Both the position numbers and the translations under genes were made by a program. A stretch of 25,744 nt of DNA from assembly GCA_021737905.1 (NCBI GenBank), contig JAIPDA010000004.1, positions 1 to 25,744 on the forward strand. The letters are read 5' to 3'. The notes under the pieces were generated by a model. That model saw only the letters and a list, made by a program, of their open reading frames with translations, was not told the DNA's origin and made no database searches. Source of the stretch: Rhodoferax sp. (GTDB taxonomy: Bacteria; Pseudomonadota; Gammaproteobacteria; Burkholderiales; Burkholderiaceae_C). Of the stretch, positions 1 to 7,166 are shown piece after piece. Positions within the stretch are counted from its first letter, which is position 1. Each line of letters opens with the position of its first letter.

Positions 1-1518
1 CGGGCAACTGGCGGTGTCACCTTCGGTCACAGTGACAAGCGCAGTGTCACAGCCCAGCGCGTCTGCAGCAATCACAGCGTAACTGGTCTGATGCCCCTGC
101 CCCTGCGAGGCCGAACCACTGGCCACTTCCACCCGGCCGCCCGGCAGCAAGCTGACGCGCGCGCTTTCCCAGCCTTGGCCGCAAGGCTCGACATACATGG
201 CCAGCCCGATGCCCACCCACTCGCCGGCAGCGCGGCGGCGCGCTTGCTCGCGCCGTTCGTGGGCATAGTCAAAGCGCGCGCAGGCCTGCTCGAGTGCAGC
301 GCGGTAGTCACCGGCGTCCAGGCTTTCACCGGTGGGCGTAGCGTGGGGCATGCTGCTGACCAGATTACGCAGGCGCAACTCGACCGGATCGATCCCGCTT
401 TGACGGGCTGCCATCTCGACCAGCCGCTCCATGAGCAGCGCAGCTTCAGGACGCCCAGCCCCGCGGTAAATATGAACCGCTGCCGCGTTAGACATGGCCG
501 CTTGCGCCGCAATGTCGATGCTGCTCACCCGATAAGGCCCGGGCAATATGCGCGCCGCATTACGCGCCGGCACCACAGCGCTGTAAGCCAGCCAAGCACC
601 GAGGGGGAATTTCATATCAGCTTGCAAATGCACAAAGCGGCCCTGCGCATCCAGCCACAGCTCGCCTTCGAGCCGGGCGCCACGGCCCTGTGTGGCCGAG
701 GTGAATTCTTCTGAGCGAGAGGATGTCCACTTCACGCTGGCTTGCAGATGATGTGCCGCGAAAGCGACGACCAGCTCTTCAGCTGCGACCGAAGCCTTGG
801 CGCCGAAGGCACCACCTACATCCGGGGCAATCACGCGCACCTGCGTCAGCGCTAAACCCAGGCAGCGTGCGATGTCTGCACGGGCTCGCGAAGGGGTCTG
901 GGTACCCAACCAGGCGGTCAGCAGGGCTGCCCTGGAGCACCACTGCGCCAACATGGCGCGTGGTTCTAGCGACATGCTGATCACGCGGGCTTGCTGGTGA
1001 ATCAAGTGCAGCTTGTGCACTGCCTGCAATTGCGACCTATCGCCTGCCTGGTGCCGAACTCTGCTGGCTGTTTGCGCACCGGCAGCGCCGTCGCCCAGAG
1101 CGGGTTCAGCGTCATAGTCCACCTCTACCAGCTCGGCGGCGTGCTGCGCAGCATACAAACTGCGCGCCACCACCAGGGCCATAGGCTGACCTAGAAAATC
1201 GACCCGGCTGCGCGCCAGCAATGGAGATTCCGGCAAGGGCTGCAAAGGCAAGAGCGGATTGGCAGGCGGCATGGTGAGCGCGCCCAATTGCGCTGCGTCG
1301 ATGACTGCCAGCACGTCCGCACAGGCACGGGCAGCTTGTAAGTCCAGACTGCGCAGCCGGGCACAGGCATGGGTGCTGCGTACAAACACCGCGTAAAGCA
1401 TGCCGGGCATTTGCAAGTCGTGCACATACTGCCCGCGTCCGGTGAGCAGGCGGCGGTCTTCGACCCGGGCCAGACCGTCCGGGCGTTGATCTGCCTCTGA
1501 CAAGGTGTCAGCATGCAT
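1..1518 (-). CDS. Molybdopterin-binding subunit, xanthine dehydrogenase/CoxL family (5' part, cut by window edge)
   Basis: An uninterrupted reading frame of 506 codons runs from ATG at 1518 to the window edge, so only the N-terminal two thirds or so of the usual ~750-800 residues is present. The start opens with MHADTL and continues VEDRRLLTGRGQYVHDL, the typical opening of this family. Further family landmarks are APDVGGAFGAK (residues 231-241), YRGAGRPEA (351-359) and SASQGQGH (469-476), which line the molybdenum cofactor site. The family oxidises aldehydes, N-heterocycles or CO in a complex with FAD and 2Fe-2S subunits. The loop reads YRGAGR rather than the selanyl-cysteine loop of true CO dehydrogenase, so CO oxidation is unlikely. 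An in-frame TAA lies about 36 bases upstream, which fixes the start region; no strong ribosome site is seen. It is the first gene of its transcription unit, so any partner subunits would lie to the left. Confidence 0.9.
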   Translation of the reverse strand, partial: MHADTLSEADQRPDGLARVEDRRLLTGRGQYVHDLQMPGMLYAVFVRSTHACARLRSLDLQAARACADVLAVIDAAQLGALTMPPANPLLPLQPLPESPLLARSRVDFLGQPMALVVARSLYAAQHAAELVEVDYDAEPALGDGAAGAQTASRVRHQAGDRSQLQAVHKLHLIHQQARVISMSLEPRAMLAQWCSRAALLTAWLGTQTPSRARADIARCLGLALTQVRVIAPDVGGAFGAKASVAAEELVVAFAAHHLQASVKWTSSRSEEFTSATQGRGARLEGELWLDAQGRFVHLQADMKFPLGAWLAYSAVVPARNAARILPGPYRVSSIDIAAQAAMSNAAAVHIYRGAGRPEAALLMERLVEMAARQSGIDPVELRLRNLVSSMPHATPTGESLDAGDYRAALEQACARFDYAHERREQARRRAAGEWVGIGLAMYVEPCGQGWESARVSLLPGGRVEVASGSASQGQGHQTSYAVIAADALGCDTALVTVTEGDTASCP

Positions 1519-1669
1519 GTTCAGGGGATGGCATTGGCCAAGTACATGAATGTATTAAAGCCCTACGGGGCCGGCCGGACAAGCCATAAATATTGAAGGC
1601 TTCTTCAGCTTAACTTGGGAGTGCGCTCTGGGCGACAATGGCAGCTCATTGAATTTGGAGCCCAGTGCC
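1519..1669. promoter_or_regulatory. Divergent intergenic region between the molybdoenzyme and acyl-CoA-binding protein genes
   Basis: Both flanking genes point outwards, so this 151-base gap must hold both promoters. It contains a small perfect inverted repeat, TACAT-GA-ATGTA at 1543-1554, close to the molybdoenzyme start, and a GC-rich GGCCGGCC stretch near 1570. I could not pick convincing -35/-10 pairs. Confidence 0.4.
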
Positions 1670-1918
1670 ATGACTGATTTGTCGCAACGTTTTCAGACCG
1701 CCGTCGCCGATTCCAAAGAACTGGACAGCCGCCCCGACAACGCCACCATGCTCAAACTGTATGCCTTGTACAAGCAGGCCACAGAGGGCGATGCGCCCGA
1801 CGAAGGCCCTAGCGACATGATCGGAAAATTCAAGCACAAGTCCTGGCTTGAAAAGCGTGGCCTGAGCGCTGACGCGGCCATGCAGGCTTACATTGATTTA
1901 GTGGCTTCGCTGCAATAA
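1670..1918 (+). CDS. Acyl-CoA-binding protein (ACBP)
   Basis: This 82-residue protein has the length and layout of the ACBP family, a four-helix bundle that binds long-chain acyl-CoA esters in the cytoplasm and buffers or delivers them. The recognisable core is LYALYKQATEGD (residues 30-41) followed by KHKSWLEKRGLS (55-66), which carry the tyrosine and lysine residues that contact the CoA. The start at MTDLSQRF is chosen because GGAG at 1657-1660 sits 9 bases upstream; a frame-compatible ATG at 1649 lacks such a site. It is divergent from the molybdoenzyme gene and convergent with the DUF1330 gene, so it is probably monocistronic. Its physiological partner cannot be inferred from the neighbours. 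Confidence 0.9.
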   Translation: MTDLSQRFQTAVADSKELDSRPDNATMLKLYALYKQATEGDAPDEGPSDMIGKFKHKSWLEKRGLSADAAMQAYIDLVASLQ

Positions 1919-1922
1919 AACG

Positions 1923-1944
1923 GCCGCCAAGCCCAGGTGGCTTT
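1923..1944 (+). terminator. Weak hairpin terminator after the ACBP gene
   Basis: GCCGCC (1923-1928) and GGTGGC (1936-1941) form a six-pair stem with one G-U pair and a seven-base loop, followed by TTT. The right side overlaps the stop codon of the convergent DUF1330 gene. The short T run makes it a modest terminator. Confidence 0.4.
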
Positions 1945-2245
1945 AGCGAGTCGCTTCGCCGCCTTCCACAATCACGTTTTCAACCACGCCGGCGCCAGCC
2001 CGGCGAAATGCTGCTGCCGCCACATACTCCGGCGACTCAAAGCAGGAGACACCCACTTCCAGGCTGGGGAACTCGATCACCACAAAGCGGTGAAAGTCCT
2101 CAGGCCCTTCATTGATCTGGTACTTGCCGCCACGCGCCAGCACCTTGCCACCGTATTTTTGAAGGATGCCGGGCACCAGGTCGGTGTATTTCTTGTACTC
2201 CACGGGGTCGTGAATCTTGGCTCGGGCAATCCAATAAGCGGGCAT
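1943..2245 (-). CDS. DUF1330 domain protein
   Basis: This 100-residue protein matches the DUF1330 pattern almost end to end: MPAYWIARAKIHDP at the start, YGGKVLARGGKY in the middle and RFVVIEFPS...ESPEYVAAAAFRR in the second half. The fold is a dimeric ferredoxin-like alpha/beta barrel of the kind seen in small monooxygenase-like and isomerase-like proteins; no reaction is firmly assigned to the family. It starts 14 bases after the dctM stop and has a GGA about 7 bases before the ATG, so it is very probably the last gene of the TRAP transporter operon. DUF1330 genes often sit beside catabolic genes, so an auxiliary role in breakdown of the transported compound is a reasonable inference. Confidence 0.85.
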   Translation of the reverse strand: MPAYWIARAKIHDPVEYKKYTDLVPGILQKYGGKVLARGGKYQINEGPEDFHRFVVIEFPSLEVGVSCFESPEYVAAAAFRRAGAGVVENVIVEGGEATR

Positions 2246-2259
2246 GAAATATCCAGGGG

Positions 2260-3624
2260 TTAGAGCTTGACCGCATTGCCCAGGTTGGGCAGCCAGGTCG
2301 CGACTTGCGGAAAGAAGACCAGGGCCAAAATCGCGGTCAGCAACATGATCCAGTAGGGTATGGCGCCCTTGAAGATCTCGCCCGGCGAGAGGTCTTTTTC
2401 GTCGGTCACCGCCGCTTTCACGGTAAAAACCAATATGCCGAAAGGCGGCGTCAACAAGCCGGCTTCAATGGCGATGATGCCGATGATGGCAAAGGCAATA
2501 GGGTCAAAGCCCAGAGCCACAGCCAAGGGCGCGAAAACAGGCACGGTCAACAAGATGATGGAGATCGAGTCAATGATGCAACCCAGAATGAACCAGACCA
2601 GCACCATCAGCGCCAAAATGACATAGGGCGATAAGCCGGAGTTCAGGAAAAAATCTTTGGTAGCGCCAGTCACACCCGTCATGGCCAGCACGCGCGAGTA
2701 AAGCTGCGCGGCGACCAGCAAAAGCAGCAGGGGTGCCGAAGTCTTGCCCACCGACAAAATAGCCTCCAGCATTTCAGACATCTTCATGCCGCGCATCAAA
2801 GCCAGAATGAGCGCCAGCGTAGCGCCTACGCCCGCACCCTCGGTCGGGGTGAAGAGACCCAGCCAGATACCGCCCAGCACCAGCACGATCAGGCACAAAA
2901 TACCCAGGGTGCTGAGCAAGATCGCCTTCATGTCTTTTTCTTCGACCAGGTCGTTGGCGTCGCGCGCCAGCTGCTGAGCTGCCGGTAGCACGGCGCCCTC
3001 ACCCACGCGCTCGGGGTGGCGGATAGCCACCCATAGGATGTAGCCGATAAACAGCGTCACCACAATAAAGCCCGGGATGATGCCGGCGATGAACAGCTTG
3101 CCGATCGCCATCTCGGTCAGCACGCCCCAAACGATCATCAGCACAGAAGGTGGAATCAACATGCCCAGGCAGGCGCTGCCGGCAATGCAACCCAGCGCGA
3201 ACTTGCGCTCGTAGCCGAAGCGGCGCATTTCGGGGTAAGCAATCTTGGAGAAAGCCGCCGCAGCGGCAATCGACACGCCGGTGATAAAAGCAAACACGGC
3301 ATTGGACAGCACCGTGGCCACACCCAGCCGGCCGGGGACGCGGCGCGTGGCGCGGTTAATCAGCGCAAAGAGGTCTGTCGCCGCCCCGCACTTGGCTAAA
3401 AACTCACCCATCAACAGGAACAGCGGGATGACGGCAAAGATGTAGTCGCGCAGCGCCTCGTAGGCGGTGTTCGATGTGAAGCTCAGCACCGTCTCGACCT
3501 GACCGGTCATGAGGTAAATGCCCAGCATGCTGGTGATGCCCAGCGACACCGCAATGTGAATGCCCGTGAACACCAGGACCAGCAGCACGCTGACCAGGAT
3601 GATCATGTCGGTGGGATCAAACAT
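2260..3624 (-). CDS. dctM: TRAP transporter large permease, DctM family
   Basis: This 454-residue integral membrane protein is the transport channel subunit of a tripartite ATP-independent periplasmic transporter, which moves organic acids inwards using a sodium gradient. The chain is hydrophobic throughout, with about a dozen predicted membrane segments and family signatures such as IPLFLLMGEFLAKCGAA, GSACLGMLIPPSV and EAGLLTPPFGILVF. A TTG three bases before the ATG could also serve as start; I prefer the ATG at 3624, giving MFDPTDMI, with a GAG/GAGA purine stretch upstream. It follows dctQ with a 12-base gap and precedes the DUF1330 gene, so all belong to one transcript. Length is normal for the family. 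Confidence 0.95.
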   Translation of the reverse strand: MFDPTDMIILVSVLLVLVFTGIHIAVSLGITSMLGIYLMTGQVETVLSFTSNTAYEALRDYIFAVIPLFLLMGEFLAKCGAATDLFALINRATRRVPGRLGVATVLSNAVFAFITGVSIAAAAAFSKIAYPEMRRFGYERKFALGCIAGSACLGMLIPPSVLMIVWGVLTEMAIGKLFIAGIIPGFIVVTLFIGYILWVAIRHPERVGEGAVLPAAQQLARDANDLVEEKDMKAILLSTLGILCLIVLVLGGIWLGLFTPTEGAGVGATLALILALMRGMKMSEMLEAILSVGKTSAPLLLLLVAAQLYSRVLAMTGVTGATKDFFLNSGLSPYVILALMVLVWFILGCIIDSISIILLTVPVFAPLAVALGFDPIAFAIIGIIAIEAGLLTPPFGILVFTVKAAVTDEKDLSPGEIFKGAIPYWIMLLTAILALVFFPQVATWLPNLGNAVKL

Positions 3625-3636
3625 CAATTTTCTCGC

Positions 3637-4155
3637 TCAGTGTTGGCTGGCGGACTTCACCGGCAACTCACCCCGCAAGGCATGCTGGAAGTTTTGTAAA
3701 ATCAAAATGAGGTAGCTCAGGCAAGCCAGGCTGCAACCGAGGACGATCACGAACTTGGCGGGCCAGACCGGCACGCGCAACGCGCCTTCGCCCTCGTATT
3801 CACCGGAGACCCAGGCGTGCGCAGCACCACCGAGCGTGCCGTAGCAGATCACACCAAAGAAAAGCAAACCGGCGACAGCGCCCCACACGGCCAGCCAGCT
3901 TTGCACCCGGGGCGAAAAGCGCAGCACCAGCGTGTCCACATTGAGCATGCCGCCGGAGCGGATGGCGAATCCGCACTGAAGAAAGCAAATGATCACGATG
4001 GACAGCGAGATGATCTCAGGCGTGCCCTTGACCGGGCTGTTAAAGAGCACCCGTCCGCTGACATCCGCCACGACCAGAAAACACAACATGAAGGCCAGGA
4101 TGGCGGCAGCCACCATCAGGGCCTTGGTGACCCAGTCGTTGAATTTGGTCAGCAT
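3637..4155 (-). CDS. dctQ: TRAP transporter small permease, DctQ family
   Basis: This 172-residue protein has four hydrophobic segments (roughly residues 14-35, 48-65, 86-106 and 130-152), as expected for the small membrane subunit of a TRAP transporter. It pairs with the DctM permease and helps receive the substrate-loaded binding protein. The motif VVADVSGRVLFNSPVKGTPE in the first third, with its R-x-x-F and PE residues, is characteristic of DctQ. The ATG lies 12 bases after the dctP stop and the stop lies 12 bases before dctM, a tight operon. The protein is intact and of normal length. Confidence 0.93.
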   Translation of the reverse strand: MLTKFNDWVTKALMVAAAILAFMLCFLVVADVSGRVLFNSPVKGTPEIISLSIVIICFLQCGFAIRSGGMLNVDTLVLRFSPRVQSWLAVWGAVAGLLFFGVICYGTLGGAAHAWVSGEYEGEGALRVPVWPAKFVIVLGCSLACLSYLILILQNFQHALRGELPVKSASQH

Positions 4156-4167
4156 CGCGCTCTTGTC

Positions 4168-5235
4168 TTACTTGATCACGTAGCGCACAGGCCATTTGTG
4201 GCCCAGCTTTTCAGCCTCTTCCAGAGTGATCTTCAGCACCTGCGAGCCGGGCAAACCTTTGGCGTCGAGGTCGGTCGCCATGGTTTGTGGCCAGTCCTTG
4301 AGAGAGTTGGCCCACTCCAGGCGCACGGCTTCAGGCACAGACTTGACGTTCACGCCCATGGATTTGAGTTGGGCAATCTGCTTTGGATAGTTTTCCTGGT
4401 TGACGGTGCCTGTCTTGGCCTCGTACTCTTTGGCCACCTCCATGATGATGGCCTGCACGTCTTTGGGCAAACGGGCCATGCGGGCCTTGTTGATGGTCAG
4501 ACCGTGCCAGGTGATGGCGCCGAAGCCGACTTCGGTGTAGTTCTTGGCCACTTCATTGAGCTTGAAGTTGACCCAGGCCGACGGAAACATGATCCAGCCG
4601 TTGTACACGCCGGTCTGCATAGAGGTGTAAGCCTCGGGCAGTGAAGACTGCACCGGCACCGCGCCGGCGTACTCCAGCCATTTGAGGTTCAGGCCGGCAC
4701 CGGCGATCTTGCGGCCCTTGAGGTCGCTGACTTTGTTCCACTCAAAAGTGGTGCCCAGGTTGTAGCCGTTGTCCGAAATCAGGGCGATCAGCTGCTGGTT
4801 GAACTTGTCCTCAAAAACCTTGGACAGTTGGGGCACCCGGTTGTAGACAGTGCGCGCGAGCTTGACGCTGGTCTCGGAGTTCATGGAGCCAAAGGGCAGC
4901 ATCACCTGAAACGCATTGAGCGGCAGGTTGGAGGCTTCAAAGCAAAAGCAGTAACCGCCGATGTCGATCAGACCGGACTGCACGCCTTCGAGCGTATCGG
5001 CCACTTTGACCATGGAGCCGCCGTAACCTTCAACAAATTCCACTTTGTGCGCAGTACGGGCAGCCACACGCTTGCTGACCTCGGGCACGAAGAAGGTCTG
5101 CATCAGGTTGACGTAGGTGTTGGCCGCCGGGTGACCCGAAGCGATTCGCAGCTTGATGTCTTCGGCGCTGGCCGCAGACGCGCCCAACAGGCCCAGTAAG
5201 CCAACCAGCAATGTGGATTTGAAACGATTGATCAT
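4168..5235 (-). CDS. dctP: TRAP transporter periplasmic substrate-binding protein, DctP family
   Basis: This 355-residue protein begins with a clear Sec signal peptide (hydrophobic residues 8-20, likely cleavage after ASA at residue 24), so the mature form is periplasmic. It captures the substrate and delivers it to DctQM. Family features include IASGHPAANTYV, GGSMVKVADTLEGVQSGLIDIG and TSMQTGVYNGWIMFPSAW. The usual carboxylate-binding arginine in the LKGxKIR element is replaced: the sequence here reads DLKGRKIAGAG (171-181), with alanine at that place. This suggests a subgroup with a different substrate-binding mode. The start is well supported by AGGAGA five bases before the ATG. Promoter-like boxes lie just upstream. 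It is the first gene of the dctPQM-DUF1330 operon. Confidence 0.93.
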   Translation of the reverse strand: MINRFKSTLLVGLLGLLGASAASAEDIKLRIASGHPAANTYVNLMQTFFVPEVSKRVAARTAHKVEFVEGYGGSMVKVADTLEGVQSGLIDIGGYCFCFEASNLPLNAFQVMLPFGSMNSETSVKLARTVYNRVPQLSKVFEDKFNQQLIALISDNGYNLGTTFEWNKVSDLKGRKIAGAGLNLKWLEYAGAVPVQSSLPEAYTSMQTGVYNGWIMFPSAWVNFKLNEVAKNYTEVGFGAITWHGLTINKARMARLPKDVQAIIMEVAKEYEAKTGTVNQENYPKQIAQLKSMGVNVKSVPEAVRLEWANSLKDWPQTMATDLDAKGLPGSQVLKITLEEAEKLGHKWPVRYVIK

Positions 5236-5271
5236 GAATGTCTCCTCTGATTATTGAATTTCACAGCTTAA

Positions 5272-5299
5272 TTTATACCCCGAACAACAAGGCGTCCAA
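5272..5299 (-). promoter_or_regulatory. Candidate sigma-70-like promoter for dctPQM
   Basis: On the minus strand TTGGAC (5299-5294) and TATAAA (5277-5272) are separated by 16 bases and lie 37 bases or more upstream of the dctP start. The -10 box matches consensus at five of six places and the -35 box is weak, as would suit an activated promoter. Confidence 0.4.
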
Positions 5300-5319
5300 T
5301 ACCTAATTCGACCATAGCC

Positions 5320-5334
5320 ATATCAAGCTGATAT
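5320..5334. promoter_or_regulatory. Inverted repeat, possible operator upstream of dctP
   Basis: ATATCA-AGC-TGATAT is a perfect inverted repeat with six-base arms and a three-base centre. It lies about 20 bases upstream of the candidate -35 box of the TRAP operon, where an activator could bind. No regulator gene is adjacent. Confidence 0.35.
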
Positions 5335-5337
5335 CAA

Positions 5338-5357
5338 AATTCGGGTTTTCCCGAATT
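5338..5357 (-). terminator. Rho-independent terminator of the quinone oxidoreductase transcript
   Basis: AATTCGGG (5338-5345) and CCCGAATT (5350-5357) form a perfect eight-pair stem with a four-base loop; on the minus strand it is followed by TT, so the outer arm and tail give a run of four T. The hairpin overlaps the stop codon of the quinone oxidoreductase gene. It separates that unit from the TRAP operon. Confidence 0.65.
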
Positions 5358-6339
5358 AACTTGGCAGAATGATGCTCGAACCCGAGGTCTTGCCGCCTGC
5401 CAGATCGGCATGGGCTTGCGCCACGTCTTGCATCTTGTAGCGCTGGTTGATGCTGACTTTCAAGGCGCCGCGCTTGAACATGTCAAACACCGCGGCTGCG
5501 GAGTTGCGCAGGTCTTCGGTCGAGGCGGTGTAGGTCACCAGCGTGGGCCGGGTGAAGTACAACGAGCCCATTTTTTGCAAAGTACCGGCAACCACAGGCG
5601 GCGGCGCGCCGGTGGTGGTGCCGAAAGACACAAAGTAGCCACGCGGCGCCAAGCTGTTCAGGGATGCCTCAAACGAGTCTTTGCCCACAGAGTCGAACAC
5701 CACGGGCACGCCGGCACCGCCAGTGATCTCTTTGACGCGCGCGGCAATGTCTTCGGTGCGGCGGTCAATACAGAACTCGTAGCCATTGGCCTTGGCCAAA
5801 GCCACTTTGTCAGCGCCGCCGGCGACGCCGATCATGCGTGCACCCAGGTGCTTTCCCCACTGCCCTGCGAGCAGGCCCACGCCGCCGGCGGCTGCGTGCA
5901 TCAAAACGAATTGCCCGGCCTTGACCGGGTAGCAGCGTTGCATCAGGTACTCCACCGTCATGCCTTTGAGCATGCTGGCGGCCAGCTGCTCGTCTGTCAT
6001 GAAGTCAGGCGAATGCAGCAGGCGTGCAGCCGGGTAATTGCGATGACTGGCGCAGGCACCGAGCACCGGGCCGCTGATGTAGCAGACGCGGTCACCCACT
6101 TTGAAATCTGTCACACCGGGGCCGACTTTTTCAACCACGCCGGCCGCTTCAGTGCCCAGCCCCGAGGGCAGCTCGACCGGGTACATGCCCGAGCGGACAT
6201 AAATGTCCTGGAAGTTAAAACCAATGGCGGTATGGCGAATAGTCACTTCGCCCTGCGCGGGTTCAGGCAAATCTAGTTCCTCCATTTTCAGAACTTCAGG
6301 GCCGCCGGCGGCGTGGAATCGGATTGCTTTAACTTTCAT
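5356..6339 (-). CDS. qor: NADPH:quinone oxidoreductase, zinc-independent MDR family
   Basis: The 327-residue product is a cytoplasmic medium-chain reductase of the quinone oxidoreductase type, which reduces quinones or enones with NADPH. The N-terminal GroES-like domain contains GFNFQDIYVRSGMYP (40-54) and GLGTEAAGVVEKVGPGV, both hallmarks of Qor. The Rossmann domain carries the AAAGGVG nucleotide-binding loop (149-155). Zinc ligands typical of alcohol dehydrogenases are missing, as expected. AGAGA sits five bases before the ATG, supporting this start. The gene is read towards the TRAP operon but has its own terminator at its stop codon. Its role in the local pathway is unproven; a detoxifying or side-chain reducing function for the imported compound is possible. 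Confidence 0.92.
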   Translation of the reverse strand: MKVKAIRFHAAGGPEVLKMEELDLPEPAQGEVTIRHTAIGFNFQDIYVRSGMYPVELPSGLGTEAAGVVEKVGPGVTDFKVGDRVCYISGPVLGACASHRNYPAARLLHSPDFMTDEQLAASMLKGMTVEYLMQRCYPVKAGQFVLMHAAAGGVGLLAGQWGKHLGARMIGVAGGADKVALAKANGYEFCIDRRTEDIAARVKEITGGAGVPVVFDSVGKDSFEASLNSLAPRGYFVSFGTTTGAPPPVVAGTLQKMGSLYFTRPTLVTYTASTEDLRNSAAAVFDMFKRGALKVSINQRYKMQDVAQAHADLAGGKTSGSSIILPS

Positions 6340-6375
6340 GATGTCTCTGTTGGTAGTGATAAAAAATTGAAAAAC

Positions 6376-6591
6376 TCAGTGCGCCATGCACTGGAAATAC
6401 ACACGCAGCAGATCGGGCGGCAGGCTCTGGCGTTGTTGCCGGGCCACCTCTTGCGTGGCCAGGCGCATGGCCGGCAAGTCGATCGCGTCGGCTGCGAGCA
6501 CCTGCACCCCGTGGCTTTTGAGCTGCGCCAGCGCAATCGCGTCTTGCGTTTCCGCCTGGTTACGCTGCGAATGCGTGACCAATTGACGCGA
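6376..6591 (-). pseudogene. Decayed 3' fragment resembling a TRAP substrate-binding protein
   Basis: Between the VOC gene and qor there is an open stretch of about 70 codons ending in TGA at 6378-6376. Its translation includes RNQAETQDAIALAQLKS, then HGVQVLAAD, and ends LLRVYFQCMAH. This resembles the C-terminal helices of DctP-type proteins; AQLKSHGVQV is close to AQLKSMGVNV at residues 288-297 of the intact dctP nearby. There is no signal peptide, no N-terminal domain and no convincing start: upstream in this frame the translation runs into the end of the VOC gene. I read it as the remnant of a second TRAP binding-protein gene, probably left by deletion. It could instead be non-coding sequence with a chance match. 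Confidence 0.5.
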
Positions 6592-6598
6592 CTTCGAA

Positions 6599-7135
6599 CT
6601 AAGCCTTGGCCGGCACTGCTTTGGAGGCGGTGATGTTGGCTGCGGGCTCTGCGTTTTCACCGGCGTCCGTCCACTTGGGCACGCGCCCCATGTTGGCGGC
6701 TTCTTCCCAGGCGAAGTTCAACTCGACTTTGATGCCGTTGATGGGCTCGCGCATGAAGAGTTGGTACAGGTTGGAGTTGTGTGCCTTGCGCTCGCTGAAC
6801 TCGACGCCGTTTTTCGTCAGGCGTTCAATGAACTCAGCCATGCCCTCGGAGTTAAAGCAAAGATGGTCAATGCGACCCGAACCGGGCGCGCCGGCGGCCG
6901 AGTAGTCAATGCCGGCCTGGTCGCTGGGCGTCTTGAGGTAGGTGTCCTGATGCGTGGAGTGCCGTGCCTTGCCGATGTGCAGCACGTCCTGCTCGCCGAT
7001 GTAGAGCCAGTAGACCGGGAAACCGAACTCCGGGTGGTAGCCGTTGCGAAAGCCGAGGTTCTCGCAAAACCAGTCGCGCGTACCCTCGGGGTCGTGGGTC
7101 AGGATCAACACATGCTCTAGAAATTTAACGCCCAT
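6599..7135 (-). CDS. VOC (glyoxalase/extradiol dioxygenase) superfamily protein
   Basis: This 178-residue protein has the paired beta-alpha-beta-beta-beta layout of the vicinal oxygen chelate superfamily, metalloenzymes that include glyoxalase I, extradiol dioxygenases and epimerases. Probable metal ligands are His8 (LEHVLIL), His91 (RIDHLCF) and Glu138 (IKVELNF), with His53 as a further candidate. The C-terminal ~30 residues are alanine- and lysine-rich and probably disordered. The start at 7135 is decided by AAGGAG eight bases before the ATG; a longer reading from 7270 would overlap the upstream aldehyde dehydrogenase gene. It follows that gene by 31 bases and is likely co-transcribed. The reaction cannot be assigned; context suggests a catabolic step. 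Confidence 0.85.
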   Translation of the reverse strand: MGVKFLEHVLILTHDPEGTRDWFCENLGFRNGYHPEFGFPVYWLYIGEQDVLHIGKARHSTHQDTYLKTPSDQAGIDYSAAGAPGSGRIDHLCFNSEGMAEFIERLTKNGVEFSERKAHNSNLYQLFMREPINGIKVELNFAWEEAANMGRVPKWTDAGENAEPAANITASKAVPAKA

Positions 7136-7166
7136 TTTCTTTGCTCCTTGTTTGCAGACCAGGCCT

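Noticed and set aside
91..714. 207-codon plus-strand frame in the first kilobase
   Set aside because: The minus strand holds a continuous 506-codon molybdoenzyme frame through this region with many conserved motifs, so the plus-strand frames are shadows.
1..1518. Possible frameshift or decay of the molybdoenzyme gene, suggested by short fragments in other frames
   Set aside because: Reading the minus strand codon by codon from 1518 to 1 gives no stop and all family motifs in order; the gene is simply cut by the window edge.
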